In this document: one piece after another, positions 8,513 to 18,789 of the stretch
Layout of the letters: the number at the start of each line of letters is the position of its first letter
How positions within the stretch are numbered: the stretch's first letter is position 1
Assembly: GCF_000708265.2 (NCBI RefSeq)
Contig: NZ_JCKI01000002.1
Span: forward strand, 791,808 to 855,807
Length of the DNA stretch: 64,000 bases
Reading direction: 5' to 3'
From: Pedobacter sp. R20-19
GTDB taxonomy: Bacteria > Bacteroidota > Bacteroidia > Sphingobacteriales > Sphingobacteriaceae
Made by a program: the position numbers and the translations under genes
The notes under the pieces: generated by a model
Databases searched by the model: none
Told to the model about the DNA's origin: nothing
The model's input: the letters and a program-made list of their open reading frames with translations, nothing else

Positions 8513-10249
8513 ATGGCAAAACCCAAAGAAGCTAAAAAACCAAGCGTTTTTAGTTTACTGGCATCATATAAAGGCTTAATTTTTCTACTCATCTTATTTG
8601 CCCTACTAAGTAATGGCATTAACTTATTGCTGCCAAAAATTATTGCGCATGGTATTGATTCATATACCAACAAAACGTTTAATCTTGATTCGGTTTTGCT
8701 TCAGTTTGCCATTGCCATTGTACTGGTTTTTATCTTTACCTATTTGCAGAGTATTGTTCAAACCTATGCATCAGAACGGGTAGCAAGGGATTTAAGGTCA
8801 AAACTTTCTGATCAGATTTCTCGTCAGAGCCATGCTTATATCATCGAAGCTAATCCTTCCAAGTTACTCACCAACCTAACTTCTGATGCCGATTCCATAA
8901 AAATGTTTGTGTCTCAGGCGATCGTTTCACTTGCATCATCCATCTTTTTAATTGTAGGAGCAAGCATTTTGCTCCTCATGATCAATTGGAAACTTGCGCT
9001 TTGCGTAATTGCCATTGTGCCTATCATAGGCATTGCCTTTTACCTGGTGTTGAAAAAAGTAAGGGTGCTCTTTATTAAAAGCCGCGAAGTAATTGATTGG
9101 TTAAATAAAGTGATTAGCGAAAGTATTTTAGGTTCAGCCTTGATCAGGGTAATCAATTCTCAACAACTCGAATACCAGAAATTTCTAGATGCTAATTCCA
9201 AAGCTCGTGATCTTGGTCTATCTATTCTCCGTTTATTTGCGGGACTAATTCCCATCATTGTTTTTGTCTCGAATCTTTCCGGCCTTACCATTTTGGTGCT
9301 GGGAGGTCATTTTGTGATCACAGATACGATGACGCTGGGTGAGTTTGCAGCATTTAACAGTTATCTGGCGCTTATTATATTTCCAATTCTGGTGATCGGA
9401 TTTATGAGTAATGTCATTGCTCAGGCTACTGCATCCTACCAAAGAATTGAAAGTGTATTAAATGCACCTGAAGTTAAGCACCAGGGCACCTTAACCGATG
9501 CACTAACTGGTGATGTTGAAGCCAGAAATATTGAACTAAATTTCGGGCAGAAACCCATTTTAAAGAAAGTTTCTTTTGCTGCAAAGGCAGGTTCGAAAAC
9601 AGCTATTATTGGTCCTACAGTAGCAGGAAAGACACAATTGCTTTATATTTTAACCGGATTAATTGAACCTCAGGCTGGTAAAGTTCTTTTCGATGAACAA
9701 GAAATTAAAAGCTATAAACAGGAGAATTTTCACCAGCAAGTTGGCTTTGTTTTTCAGGACAGTATTATTTTTAATATGAGTATCCGCGAAAATATCGCAT
9801 TCAGTAATACCGTAACGGATGAATCTTTAGCGAAAGCCATTCAAACAGCAGAATTGAAAGATTTTATTGAGGCCTTACCCGCAAAACTGGATACCATTGT
9901 TTCTGAACGGGGAAACAGCCTTTCGGGTGGGCAGAAGCAACGCATTATGCTGGCCAGGGCATTGGCCGTAAACCCTAAAATTTTATTGCTGGATGATTTT
10001 ACCGCACGGGTAGATTCCAATACCGAAAAGCGGATTCTTGAAAATATTCAACTTCATTATCCGGGTATAACCTTAATCTCTGTGACGCAGAAAATTGCTG
10101 CCGTCGAAAATTATGATCAGGTCATTCTACTGATGCAGGGTGAGGTGATTGCTACCGGAACACACCGGGAATTGATTCAGCATAGCCCTGAATATGTTCA
10201 AATTTACAATTCACAACAGAGCACAAGCAATTATGAATTACAATCTTAA
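8513..10249 (+). CDS. ABC exporter half-transporter with degenerate catalytic site
   Basis: 578 residues from the ATG at 8513; a TTG 60 nt upstream is less likely. Six membrane segments (about residues 20-300) are followed by a nucleotide-binding domain. Walker A is GPTVAGKT from about residue 367 and the signature is intact LSGGQ at about 470. The Walker B glutamate is replaced by Asp (LLLDD, D494-D495) and the H-loop His by Gln (VTQK, Q526). This is the pattern of the degenerate half of heterodimeric exporters such as TM287/288 or BmrCD. The partner overlaps its end. It probably exports lipids or drugs across the inner membrane; the substrate cannot be deduced. Confidence 0.88.
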   Translation: MAKPKEAKKPSVFSLLASYKGLIFLLILFALLSNGINLLLPKIIAHGIDSYTNKTFNLDSVLLQFAIAIVLVFIFTYLQSIVQTYASERVARDLRSKLSDQISRQSHAYIIEANPSKLLTNLTSDADSIKMFVSQAIVSLASSIFLIVGASILLLMINWKLALCVIAIVPIIGIAFYLVLKKVRVLFIKSREVIDWLNKVISESILGSALIRVINSQQLEYQKFLDANSKARDLGLSILRLFAGLIPIIVFVSNLSGLTILVLGGHFVITDTMTLGEFAAFNSYLALIIFPILVIGFMSNVIAQATASYQRIESVLNAPEVKHQGTLTDALTGDVEARNIELNFGQKPILKKVSFAAKAGSKTAIIGPTVAGKTQLLYILTGLIEPQAGKVLFDEQEIKSYKQENFHQQVGFVFQDSIIFNMSIRENIAFSNTVTDESLAKAIQTAELKDFIEALPAKLDTIVSERGNSLSGGQKQRIMLARALAVNPKILLLDDFTARVDSNTEKRILENIQLHYPGITLISVTQKIAAVENYDQVILLMQGEVIATGTHRELIQHSPEYVQIYNSQQSTSNYELQS

Positions 10250-11993
10250 CCAGCTCAATGAAGAGCAGGAAAAGCAATCTACCTACCAGGCGCTTAAAAG
10301 ATTGCTGAAATTCATTTCTGCCGAGCGGAAAAATCTTATACTGGCGTTAATCGCTATTCTTGTTAATTCAGGCTTACTTTTATTAGGGCCACTTTTGGTT
10401 GGGCATACTATTGATACTTATATCAGAACCAAGCAGTTTCATGGTGTGTTGGTTTTTGGTGGAATTCTTTTAGGCATGTACCTGATTGCGATGGTTACGG
10501 GATATATCCAAACCAAACTGATGGGAGGTGTGGGCCAGAGAATGTTATACACCCTTAGAAATGCCATTTTTAATAAGTTGCAGGAATTACCGGTTTCCTT
10601 TTTCAATCAGAATAAAGCAGGTGATTTAATTTCAAGGGTAAATAGTGATACAGACAAGTTAAATCAGTTTTTCTCTCAATCGCTCATGCAATTTATCGGA
10701 AGTATTGTAACCATGATTGGTGCTGGTATATTCTTGTTATCCATTAATATAGAACTTGGGGCAGCTGCTCTTTCACCAGCAGTTGCCATTGTTGTTTTTA
10801 CCATTGCGTTATCGCCCTGGATAAAAGGTAAAAATGCTAAAAACCTGAAAAGTGTAGGCGGCCTAAGTGCTGAGGTTCAGGAAAGCCTGAACAATTTTAA
10901 GGTGATTATAGCTTTCAACCGTCGCGATTATTTTAGAAAACGTTTTGATGAGGCAAACAAAGAAAATTATAGGACAGCCATTGGTGCAGGCTTGGCCAAT
11001 AATATTTTTGTTCCGGTTTATGGTCTGCTTTCCAGTATTGCACAATTAATCGTTTTGCTTTTTGGTATACACCTCATTTCTATAGGCCAATTTTCTTTAG
11101 GTTTTCTGGTGAGTTATCTATCTTATTGCACTAATTTTTATAATCCGCTGAGGCAACTGGCTGCATTATGGACCAGTTTTCAGGTAGCAATGGCCAGTTG
11201 GGATCGTATTTCTAAAATTTTATTATTGGAAACCAATCTTCAGGTAATCAAAAATGATGAAACCATTACCTCAGATGCACTTATTGAATTTAAAGACGTT
11301 CACTTTTCTTATGATGATTCAAAAGAAATTCTGCATCACATTAACCTGAAGTTCGAAAAGGGAAAAACTTATGCACTCATTGGGCCTACTGGTGGAGGAA
11401 AAACAACTACGGCATCATTGATTTCGCGTTTATATGATGCTACAAAAGGCACTGTTTTATTAAATAGAAAGGATATCCGGTCTTTCAGTGCAGAAGAGCG
11501 TACACAGAAAATTGGCTTTATTTTGCAGGAACCATTTTTGTTTACCGGGACCGTTAAAGATAATATCCTTTATGGAAACAACCAGTATAAAGATGTAAGC
11601 GACGATGAACTCACTAAGATTATCGAGAAAGCAAATTTGAATGCGTTATTGGCAATTTTCGATGAAGGTATCAGTACTAAAATTACTTCAGGAGCAGATA
11701 GTATTAGTTTAGGTCAGAAGCAGTTGATTGCATTTATGCGGGCTGTGCTCCGAAATCCTGAATTACTAATTTTAGATGAGGCAACTGCAAATATTGATAC
11801 CATCACAGAACAATTACTAAGCAGTATCTTAAATAAATTATCGAAAGAAACAACCTTAGTTATCATTGCACACCGATTGAATACCATTGAAAATGCAGAT
11901 GAAATTTACTTTGTAAATGAAGGGGAGGTACAGCAGGCCGGAACTTTAAATGATGCATTAAACATGCTGTCGAAAGGTAAGAGGGTAAGCTAA
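10233..11993 (+). CDS. ABC exporter half-transporter, catalytically complete partner
   Basis: 586 residues from ATG 10233, overlapping the previous gene by 17 nt; an in-frame ATG at 10194 would overlap more. Six transmembrane helices precede a nucleotide-binding domain. Walker A is GPTGGGKT from about residue 384, Walker B is LLILDEATANID with catalytic E516, and the H-loop is IAHRLNT with H547. The signature is altered to ISLGQ (about residues 491-495) instead of LSGGQ. In a heterodimer this weak signature faces the Asp/Gln site of the partner, so both defects fall in one ATP site and the other site is fully canonical. Confidence 0.9.
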   Translation: MNYNLNQLNEEQEKQSTYQALKRLLKFISAERKNLILALIAILVNSGLLLLGPLLVGHTIDTYIRTKQFHGVLVFGGILLGMYLIAMVTGYIQTKLMGGVGQRMLYTLRNAIFNKLQELPVSFFNQNKAGDLISRVNSDTDKLNQFFSQSLMQFIGSIVTMIGAGIFLLSINIELGAAALSPAVAIVVFTIALSPWIKGKNAKNLKSVGGLSAEVQESLNNFKVIIAFNRRDYFRKRFDEANKENYRTAIGAGLANNIFVPVYGLLSSIAQLIVLLFGIHLISIGQFSLGFLVSYLSYCTNFYNPLRQLAALWTSFQVAMASWDRISKILLLETNLQVIKNDETITSDALIEFKDVHFSYDDSKEILHHINLKFEKGKTYALIGPTGGGKTTTASLISRLYDATKGTVLLNRKDIRSFSAEERTQKIGFILQEPFLFTGTVKDNILYGNNQYKDVSDDELTKIIEKANLNALLAIFDEGISTKITSGADSISLGQKQLIAFMRAVLRNPELLILDEATANIDTITEQLLSSILNKLSKETTLVIIAHRLNTIENADEIYFVNEGEVQQAGTLNDALNMLSKGKRVS

Positions 11994-12027
11994 GTAAGAA
12001 ATCTTGCTTCTCCATGCGTTGGGAATT

Positions 12028-12063
12028 AATACACTGGTTGATTATTTCACCAACCAGTGTATT
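12028..12063. terminator. Bidirectional hairpin terminator
   Basis: AATACACTGGTTG (12028-12040) pairs perfectly with CAACCAGTGTATT (12051-12063) around a 10-nt loop. It lies between the end of the ABC exporter operon (plus) and the end of sppA (minus), which converge here, so it can serve both transcripts. Confidence 0.8.
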
Positions 12064-12069
12064 AAACAA

Positions 12070-13836
12070 TTATTTTATAACTGCTTCAAAAGGCATTCTG
12101 GCTTGTATACCAGAACTTGCCATTACTTTTTTCATTTGCTGGTAAAGCATGTAATGATCACCCAGCTCTTGTTTGGTATAGTATGTTTTGATTTTATCCG
12201 TGCTTTCGTCCATTAAAGATTTTAGTGGATCAATTACATCAGGATATTCTACCACCTTAAAATCTTTTATTTTGGCTTTCTTTGCAGCAGCATTAATGGC
12301 ATCATTAAAGCTTCCAATACGATCTGCTAAACCAATTTGAACGGCATCTGTACCAATCCAAACATGGCCACCGCCAATGCTATCGATATAAGCTTTGCTT
12401 TTCTTTCTTCCATCGGCCACACGGCTTACAAAGCCGTTGTAAACCCGGTTTAATTCATTCTGTATAATAAATCTTTCACCAGCAGTCATCGGCCTGTTGG
12501 TTGCCATGATATCAGCGTATTGCCCGGTTTTTACGCCATCAAAAGTTATCCCCAGTTTATTGGTCATCAGGTTTTGAAAATTTGGAATGATCCCAAAAAC
12601 ACCAATGGAACCTGTGATGGTATTGGGCTGAACAAAGATACTGTCTGCCGCACAACCGATATAATATCCGCCAGAAGCAGCCACATCACCAAAAGAGGCA
12701 ATTACAGGTTTTTCTTTTTTAGTCAGTACAATTTCTCTCCAGATGACATCAGAAGCCAAAGCACTTCCACCGGGAGAATTTACACGAATCACCACAGCTT
12801 TGATATCATCATCTAAACGTGCCTTTCTAATGGCTCTGGAAATACGTTCAGAACCAATTTGATTATCATTTCCTTCACCACCGCTAATTTCTCCATTGGC
12901 ATAAATTACCGCAACCTTATTTTTGCTACTGTTTGCTTCGCTGCTGTTTTTTGCATAATCATTGATTTCAACCGAGCGGATATTTTCGCCTTTGGTTCTT
13001 CCAGAAATACCTTTCAGTTCTTCCAATATCTGATCTTTATATTTCAGTCCATCAACCATCTTATAATTTAAGGCGTCTTGAGGTTGCTGAATTTTGTATT
13101 GATCAGCGATGGAAAACAAAGTATCCCGTTCAATATTTCTACTTTTGGCAATATCAGTTAAAAAAGTATTGTATAATCCGCCCACATAAGCCGTAACCTG
13201 CTTGCGGTTATAATCACTCATTTTATCTAAGATGAAAGGTTCAACAGCACTCTTATAGTTACCTACTCTAATTACCTGCATCTCTACGCCAACCTTTTCC
13301 AAAGTGCCTTTAAAAAAGGTAAGTTCAGAACTAAAACCTTTAAATTCTAATGCACCTTCAGGGTTTAAATAAATTTTATCTGCCACTGATGCCAGGTAAT
13401 AAGCACCTTGTGTATATACCTCACTATATGATATAATTTTTTTATGCGATTTTTTAAAATCAATTAATGCATTCCTCACCTCACGCATGGTGGCAAAACC
13501 AGCATTTGGGCTACTCACATTCAGGTAAATACATTTAATGTTATCATCTGTTTTAGCCTTCTTTATTGATTTCAACAGGTCATTTAATCCAATTCCATCT
13601 TTCTCATTACTACCCACTATTGGGAGATTACCAAAAGGATTTTTAGGTGTCCGTTCAGTGATGGGCTGATCTAAATTTAAAAACAGAATGGAGTTATTAG
13701 ATACCGCAACGGATTTATCATCATCAAATGATGAAATGGCACCGAAAATAATCACAATTACGATAATGAATATAATTACCACAGAAAGGAAAAAACCCAG
13801 CATGGAGGCAAAGAGATACTTGAAAAAATCTTTCAT
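12070..13836 (-). CDS. sppA: Signal peptide peptidase SppA, 67-kDa type
   Basis: 588 residues, the long two-domain form. One membrane anchor (about residues 10-34, mostly Ile/Val/Phe) holds it in the inner membrane facing the periplasm, where it degrades cleaved signal peptides. The catalytic dyad is visible: Lys195 in VGNYKSAVEPF in the first domain and Ser388 in DVAASGGYYIGCAADSI in the second. They correspond to K209 and S409 of the E. coli enzyme as I recall it. RVNSPGGSALASD precedes the serine block. It is transcribed divergently from folK with only 38 nt between starts; TATCTTTA on the minus strand in that gap is a likely -7 box. Confidence 0.93.
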   Translation of the reverse strand: MKDFFKYLFASMLGFFLSVVIIFIIVIVIIFGAISSFDDDKSVAVSNNSILFLNLDQPITERTPKNPFGNLPIVGSNEKDGIGLNDLLKSIKKAKTDDNIKCIYLNVSSPNAGFATMREVRNALIDFKKSHKKIISYSEVYTQGAYYLASVADKIYLNPEGALEFKGFSSELTFFKGTLEKVGVEMQVIRVGNYKSAVEPFILDKMSDYNRKQVTAYVGGLYNTFLTDIAKSRNIERDTLFSIADQYKIQQPQDALNYKMVDGLKYKDQILEELKGISGRTKGENIRSVEINDYAKNSSEANSSKNKVAVIYANGEISGGEGNDNQIGSERISRAIRKARLDDDIKAVVIRVNSPGGSALASDVIWREIVLTKKEKPVIASFGDVAASGGYYIGCAADSIFVQPNTITGSIGVFGIIPNFQNLMTNKLGITFDGVKTGQYADIMATNRPMTAGERFIIQNELNRVYNGFVSRVADGRKKSKAYIDSIGGGHVWIGTDAVQIGLADRIGSFNDAINAAAKKAKIKDFKVVEYPDVIDPLKSLMDESTDKIKTYYTKQELGDHYMLYQQMKKVMASSGIQARMPFEAVIK

Positions 13837-13844
13837 TTAAATGT

Positions 13845-13852
13845 TAGTTTTG
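13845..13852 (+). promoter_or_regulatory. Candidate -7 box for folK
   Basis: TAGTTTTG matches the Bacteroidota TAnnTTTG -7 consensus 22 nt before the folK ATG. The possible -33 TTG at 13820-13822 is 22 nt upstream, slightly long. The same TAGTTTTG octamer recurs at 14387-14394 before the Hpt gene. Confidence 0.4.
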
Positions 13853-13874
13853 TGGCGTAAAGATATAAAAATAG

Positions 13875-14381
13875 ATGATGCTTAATAAGGCTTTAGAGTA
13901 TACGACTGCTTATTTGTTACTCGGTGGAAATTTAGGAAATCGGGAAGATAATTTAAGTCAGGCCATTTCCTTAATTGCAGTTCAAATTGGAGAAATAGAA
14001 GCAGTTTCTTCTATTTATGAAACGGCAGCATGGGGTAAAGAAGATCAGCCAGCTTTTCTAAATCAGGCCATTTCGGTTAAGACTCATTTTACAGCATTGG
14101 AAGTATTGAGAAAAGCTTTAAACATTGAACAATCTCTTGGAAGGGTACGTAAGGAAAAATGGGGAGAGCGATTAATTGATATCGACCTGATTCTTTTCGG
14201 TGATGAAGTCATTAACATAGAAAATCTGCTTCAAGTACCCCATCCGCACATGCAGGTGCGCAAGTTTGTAATGGCACCACTGGCAGAAATTGCACCTCAC
14301 GTTATTCATCCTGTTTTAGGGCAAACGGTTCAGAGTATCTATGAAAATATTACGGATGTTTTAGAAATTAGGAAATTGTAA
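13875..14381 (+). CDS. folK: 2-amino-4-hydroxy-6-hydroxymethyldihydropteridine pyrophosphokinase
   Basis: 168 residues, normal length. FolK transfers pyrophosphate from ATP to 6-hydroxymethyl-7,8-dihydropterin in cytoplasmic folate synthesis. Visible signatures are YLLLGGNLGNREDNL, VSSIYETAAWGKEDQPAFLNQ, LGRVRKEKWGERLIDIDLILF (RxxxxGxRxIDIDLL signature) and VPHPHMQVRKFVMAPLAEIAP. Two ATG codons are adjacent at the start. It is followed after 16 nt by an Hpt protein gene. Confidence 0.95.
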   Translation: MMLNKALEYTTAYLLLGGNLGNREDNLSQAISLIAVQIGEIEAVSSIYETAAWGKEDQPAFLNQAISVKTHFTALEVLRKALNIEQSLGRVRKEKWGERLIDIDLILFGDEVINIENLLQVPHPHMQVRKFVMAPLAEIAPHVIHPVLGQTVQSIYENITDVLEIRKL

Positions 14382-14397
14382 TGATTAGTTTTGTTTT

Positions 14398-14769
14398 ATG
14401 CAAAATATTGATGATCAGTGTCCTTTAGATTTATCATACCTCATTGGAATGGTTGGCCATAACCCAGGTTTTATAATCGAGGTTTTAGATACGTTCATCG
14501 AGCACACACCTATTTATCTTGATGAAATGGATGAGGCTTTAGCACTTAAAAACTGGGAAGGTGTTAGCAACTGTGCGCATAAGCTCAAACCAACCTTTAG
14601 TTATATTGGCCGTAATGATGTAACGAAACTGGTGACGGATATAGAAATGAAAGCGCGTAATCTTATTGTTGATCAGATACCGGAAGATATTGCACGTCTT
14701 AAAGTTATCATACAGCAAATTTACATTCAACTGGATCTTGCTAAAAAAGATATTCAGTTCCCATCCTGA
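14398..14769 (+). CDS. Histidine phosphotransfer (Hpt) domain protein
   Basis: 123 residues, a single four-helix Hpt domain. The phosphorylatable histidine is His61 in NCAHKLKPTFSYIG, matching the AHxLKG-type motif of phosphorelay proteins. No kinase or response regulator is adjacent, so it is an orphan relay that would shuttle phosphate between partners elsewhere. It begins 16 nt after folK. A TAGTTTTG -7-like box lies at 14387-14394, so it may have its own promoter or share the folK transcript. Confidence 0.85.
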   Translation: MQNIDDQCPLDLSYLIGMVGHNPGFIIEVLDTFIEHTPIYLDEMDEALALKNWEGVSNCAHKLKPTFSYIGRNDVTKLVTDIEMKARNLIVDQIPEDIARLKVIIQQIYIQLDLAKKDIQFPS

Positions 14770-14831
14770 TCGGTTATCGGGTCACTTAAGTTTATTATTT
14801 CTTTCAGTGAGACACCAACCTATAGTACAAA

Positions 14832-15542
14832 TTAATCTAAGCTGTTTAAATCTGATGATGTATGACTTGCACTCTGTTTGAAATGCAAGAAAGATAAAGC
14901 AATATAGAGAACCAGTACAAACGGTATAGCCACAAATTGTAAAACTGCTATTAAAGCCGCCGACAAAATCAAGAAGATAAATTTGATTTTATTTTTTGCC
15001 CAACTTAAATCGTTAAATTTTAGAGAAAAAATTTTAATCTCACTAATTAATAAGAAACTGGTGATTGCTGTAATGGCTATAAGTAAAATTGTTGATCCGA
15101 TTACAGCTGGGTAATCATTGTAAATATATGGTAATGAGCAAATGAATAATGTGTTCATCGGTGTGTTAAGTCCGATAAAATCTTCTGTTTGTCTTTCATC
15201 GTTGTTGAATTTTGCTAATCTTAAAGCAGAAAAAATGGTAATTAGAAAGCCTAAATAAGGGAGGTATGCTGAAGTATAGTCACTCACTTTTAACAGGCTG
15301 AACATAATTACACCCGGTAAAAAGCCAAAGCTTACCATATCTGCTAAAGAATCTAAATCTTTACCAATGGCTGATTTCACATGAAGTAAACGGGCAACCA
15401 TTCCATCAAAAAAATCAAAAATTCCAGAGAGGATAACAAAATAAGCGGCAATTTGTAGATCACCTTTAAATGCAAAAACGATTCCGATACAACCCGAAAA
15501 AAGGTTTGCACAGGTAATCGCATTAGGGATATGCCTTTTCAT
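14832..15542 (-). CDS. pssA: CDP-diacylglycerol--serine O-phosphatidyltransferase
   Basis: 236 residues with about seven hydrophobic segments. It condenses CDP-diacylglycerol with serine to phosphatidylserine, the precursor of phosphatidylethanolamine, in the inner membrane. The CDP-alcohol phosphotransferase signature DGx2ARx8Gx3Dx3D is present near residues 46-70 as DGMVARLLHV, then G, KDLDSLAD. The C-terminus is serine-rich and soluble. It converges with the Hpt gene. Confidence 0.92.
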   Translation of the reverse strand: MKRHIPNAITCANLFSGCIGIVFAFKGDLQIAAYFVILSGIFDFFDGMVARLLHVKSAIGKDLDSLADMVSFGFLPGVIMFSLLKVSDYTSAYLPYLGFLITIFSALRLAKFNNDERQTEDFIGLNTPMNTLFICSLPYIYNDYPAVIGSTILLIAITAITSFLLISEIKIFSLKFNDLSWAKNKIKFIFLILSAALIAVLQFVAIPFVLVLYIALSFLHFKQSASHTSSDLNSLD

Positions 15543-15602
15543 GAGGTTTAAGGTATAGGATTTAAGGTGTAAGATTTATACAAATGTAGTTGTAAAACCT
15601 AT

Positions 15603-15655
15603 AAAGGTGTAAGGCTTAAAGCAACCAAGCAGGAAACCTTAAGCCATACACCTTT
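15603..15655 (-). terminator. Hairpin downstream of rho
   Basis: AAAGGTGTAAGGCTTAA (15603-15619) and TTAAGCCATACACCTTT (15639-15655) form a 17-bp stem with one mismatch. It sits just after the rho stop and before pssA on the same minus strand, so it probably ends the rho transcript. Confidence 0.65.
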
Positions 15656-15671
15656 TGCCTTTCAGCCTTAT

Positions 15672-17393
15672 CTAGCTGTTCATCGAAATTAAAAATTCTT
15701 CGTTGCTTTTTGTGCCTTTTATTTGTGCCTGTACAAATTCCATCGCTTCCTGGCTATTCATATCTGCAAGGTGGTTACGTAAAATCCAAACACGTTGTAG
15801 AATATCTCTATCCAATAATAAATCATCACGGCGGGTACTTGATGCGGTGATATCAATTGCAGGGAAGATTCTTTTGTTAGATAATTTACGGTCTAATTGT
15901 AACTCCATGTTACCGGTTCCTTTAAATTCTTCAAAGATTACTTCATCCATTTTAGAACCAGTATCAGTTAATGCCGTTGCTAATATCGTTAATGAACCAC
16001 CATTTTCTATATTACGTGCAGCACCAAAGAAACGTTTAGGTTTATGCAATGCGTTGGCATCTACACCACCAGATAAAATTTTACCAGAAGCAGGAGCGGT
16101 AGTATTATAAGCCCTTGCCAAACGGGTAATCGAATCTAATAAAATTACCACATCATGTCCGCTTTCTACCAAACGCTTAGATTTCTCTAAAACGATATTG
16201 GCAATTTTTACATGGCGCTCAGCTGGCTCATCAAAAGTAGAAGCAATAACTTCAGCACGCACACTGCGGGCCATATCAGTTACCTCTTCCGGACGTTCGT
16301 CAATTAACAAAATAATTAAATAAACCTCTGGATGGTTTTTAGCAATGGCATTTGCAACTTCCTTTAGTAAATTAGTTTTACCAGTTTTAGGTTGAGCTAC
16401 AATTAAACCACGTTGTCCTTTACCAATAGGAGTAAATAAATCCATAATACGGGTAGAGTAATTACTGTTGTCCGTAAATAAATTTAATTTTTCTGTTGGA
16501 AATAGTGGTGTTAAATAATCGAAAGGTACACGATCACGCACCTCGGCAGGAATTCTACCATTGATGGTTTCTACACGAACTAAAGGGAAATATTTTTCGC
16601 CCTCTTTTGGCGGACGGATACTTCCTTTAACGGTATCGCCGGTTTTTAAACCGAAGAGTTTAATTTGAGACTGTGATACATAAATATCATCAGGTGAGGT
16701 TAAATAGTTATAATCTGCAGAACGAAGGAAACCGTAACCATCAGGCATAATTTCTAAAACACCTTCATTTGTGATCACGTTATCGAAATCTAAATTAGAA
16801 TAACTGTTTTCATTTTTGTGGTGGTTACCGCCTCCAGGTTGTTTCTGTTGACGGTTATCTTCGCGCTGTGGTTTTTCTTGTTTCTCTCGTGGCTCTTGCT
16901 TTTGTTTTTGAACGGGTAAAACCTCAGCACTCTCCTCAATTAAAGCCGAAATTGGTTTAACACTTTCTTCCGCTTCTACAACCCGGTCAGGTTGTTTTTC
17001 TGACTGCTGCTGCTGATGTTGGGGTTCATCAAATAAAGTAACTGAATCTCTTTTTCTTTCGATAGGAGCAGATGGCTCATCTTTACTTAATCTGGCTCTT
17101 TTTTTAACCGGCTTATCAGTTGTGGTTGCCGATGCAGCAACCTTAGGTGTCTTTTCAGCTTTTGCTGTTTTAACTTTGGTAGCAGGTGCAGTTGTAACAC
17201 TGGCCTCAGTAACTTCGGTTTCGCTATAGGGATCTGCGCCCGTTTTTGCAGCATTTATAATTTCTTGTTGGTGCAAGAGTACCTCAACAAGGTCTATTTT
17301 TCTTAAAGAATCGGCACCCTCGATGCCATAAGTTTTTGCAAGCTCACGTAATTCTGGTGTGAGCTTATCATTTAATTCTGTTTTGCTAAACAT
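15672..17393 (-). CDS. rho: Transcription termination factor Rho
   Basis: 573 residues, longer than the roughly 420 of E. coli Rho. The N-terminal Rho-N domain ([22 protein letters not shown]) is followed by a low-complexity insert of about 130 residues rich in Lys, Glu, Gln and Thr (about residues 60-195). The RNA-binding cold-shock domain starts near [15 protein letters not shown]. The ATPase core follows, with Walker [12 protein letters not shown], Walker [16 protein letters not shown] and the Q/R-loop region. Long inserts are normal for Bacteroidota Rho. It forms a hexameric RNA helicase that ends transcription. The long upstream region suggests leader control. Confidence 0.96.
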   Translation of the reverse strand: MFSKTELNDKLTPELRELAKTYGIEGADSLRKIDLVEVLLHQQEIINAAKTGADPYSETEVTEASVTTAPATKVKTAKAEKTPKVAASATTTDKPVKKRARLSKDEPSAPIERKRDSVTLFDEPQHQQQQSEKQPDRVVEAEESVKPISALIEESAEVLPVQKQKQEPREKQEKPQREDNRQQKQPGGGNHHKNENSYSNLDFDNVITNEGVLEIMPDGYGFLRSADYNYLTSPDDIYVSQSQIKLFGLKTGDTVKGSIRPPKEGEKYFPLVRVETINGRIPAEVRDRVPFDYLTPLFPTEKLNLFTDNSNYSTRIMDLFTPIGKGQRGLIVAQPKTGKTNLLKEVANAIAKNHPEVYLIILLIDERPEEVTDMARSVRAEVIASTFDEPAERHVKIANIVLEKSKRLVESGHDVVILLDSITRLARAYNTTAPASGKILSGGVDANALHKPKRFFGAARNIENGGSLTILATALTDTGSKMDEVIFEEFKGTGNMELQLDRKLSNKRIFPAIDITASSTRRDDLLLDRDILQRVWILRNHLADMNSQEAMEFVQAQIKGTKSNEEFLISMNS

Positions 17394-17789
17394 TCTGAAT
17401 ATATATGTTTCGAGAAATTTTTCATTTTTTTTTATAACGGATGTTTCCGGTTATAAATCTGTCAGGACTAATATTTATGTTAGTTAAAAACCTGACGGTT
17501 TCATTGTTTATAAATTCTTTAGGCTATAAAACCAAAAATGAGTGTTGATATTTAAGCCTCAAAATAGTTTCATAATTGTTTACGTGCTGAATAAAAACGT
17601 TGAATCGTTTTCAAAAAATGGTAACAAAAATCGAGTTTTGATAAATTTTTCTGGGATATTCAGATAAACGGTTGAGAAATTATGATGCAATTGTATGTAT
17701 TTGAAACGTAAACTACAAGAAAAAGTTTAAAATGTTTATAAAAATAATAAATGTGAAGATTTTTTAATCGTTCAAAAATCCAGGAAAAC
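17394..17789. promoter_or_regulatory. Divergent spacer: rho 5' leader and pyrF upstream region
   Basis: About 400 nt of AT-rich, gene-free DNA between rho (minus) and pyrF (plus). Two inverted repeats lie on the rho side: ATAACGGA (17434-17441) with TCCGGTTAT (17446-17454, one unpaired base), and GTCAGG (17461-17466) with CCTGAC (17491-17496). They could structure a long rho leader, in keeping with the autoregulated rho leaders known in other bacteria. No small open frame of note was seen. Confidence 0.4.
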
Positions 17790-17797
17790 ATCATATT
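17790..17797 (+). promoter_or_regulatory. Candidate -7 box of pyrF
   Basis: CATATTTG is one base from the TAnnTTTG consensus and lies about 20 nt before the pyrF ATG. Its place just upstream of the chosen start also argues against the earlier in-frame TTG at 17797. Confidence 0.35.
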
Positions 17798-17817
17798 TGC
17801 AGCAAATAAGCACTTAT

Positions 17818-18648
17818 ATGACCAAGCAACAACTTTTTGAGCAGATCCAGAAAAAACGTTCTTTTTTATGTGTTGGGCTGGATTCTTCTCTAGATAAAAT
17901 TCCTCAGCACTTATTAAAGTACGAAAATCCGATTTTGGAATTTAATAAGCAAATTATTGATGCAACAAAAGATTTATGTGTAGCTTATAAACCCAATACT
18001 GCTTTTTATGAGTGTTATGGTAAAAAAGGTTGGGAAACTTTAATTGAAACCTGGAAATACATACCCAAAGATATTTTTAGCATTGCCGATGCTAAACGTG
18101 GAGATATTGGGAATACTTCATCCATGTATGCTGAAACTTTCTTTAATGAAAAATCTTCAGAAATGAGTTTTGATTCGGTTACCGTTGCACCCTATATGGG
18201 AAGTGACTCCGTGATGCCATTTTTGACATTTAAGGATAAATGGGTTATTTTATTGGCCCTAACATCTAATTCCGGCCATTCAGATTTTCAGTTGCAGCAA
18301 ATAGCAGAAGAAAGACTTTTTGAGAAAGTGATTAAAACCGCTCAACAATGGGCCACAGATGAGCAAATGATGTTCGTAGTGGGGGCCACACGTGGGGCCG
18401 CATTTGGAGATGTCCGTAAATTGGCACCAGATCATTTTCTTTTGGTACCAGGGGTTGGCGCACAAGGAGGAGATTTAAGAGAAGTTTGTAAATATGGACT
18501 AAATGCCCAATGCGGATTATTAATTAACTCATCACGCGGAATTATTTACGCCAGCCAAGGTATAAATTTCGCAGAAAAGGCAAGAGAAGAGGCTATTAAG
18601 TTACAGCAGGAAATGGAGGAAATTTTAGTGCAGGCTAATTTAGTTTAG
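17818..18648 (+). CDS. pyrF: Orotidine 5'-phosphate decarboxylase (type 2)
   Basis: 276 residues from ATG 17818. It decarboxylates OMP to UMP, the last step of de novo pyrimidine synthesis. The conserved start [18 protein letters not shown], the catalytic [16 protein letters not shown] block (lysine flanked by two aspartates) and the phosphate-binding end [12 protein letters not shown] with [11 protein letters not shown] are all present. The length of about 275 places it in the longer type-2 group typical of Bacteroidota. The frame could extend to a TTG at 17797, which lies inside the promoter-like box. Confidence 0.94.
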   Translation: MTKQQLFEQIQKKRSFLCVGLDSSLDKIPQHLLKYENPILEFNKQIIDATKDLCVAYKPNTAFYECYGKKGWETLIETWKYIPKDIFSIADAKRGDIGNTSSMYAETFFNEKSSEMSFDSVTVAPYMGSDSVMPFLTFKDKWVILLALTSNSGHSDFQLQQIAEERLFEKVIKTAQQWATDEQMMFVVGATRGAAFGDVRKLAPDHFLLVPGVGAQGGDLREVCKYGLNAQCGLLINSSRGIIYASQGINFAEKAREEAIKLQQEMEEILVQANLV

Positions 18649-18789
18649 TCATAAATCGACAAATTTTTCATTTCTGATACAGATCATACAGCATCATGTT
18701 TTGTTATGTATGATGCTCAATATTTTATAGCAAAGGTTCCCTATTTTTTGCGTAAAGCTCAACATCCTCTTGTTAATTTCAAACACACT

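Noticed and set aside
18706..18789. Longer N-terminus for the EamA transporter
   Set aside because: The extra residues are not membrane-like and contain a promoter-like sequence; the ATG at 18790 gives the normal family length.
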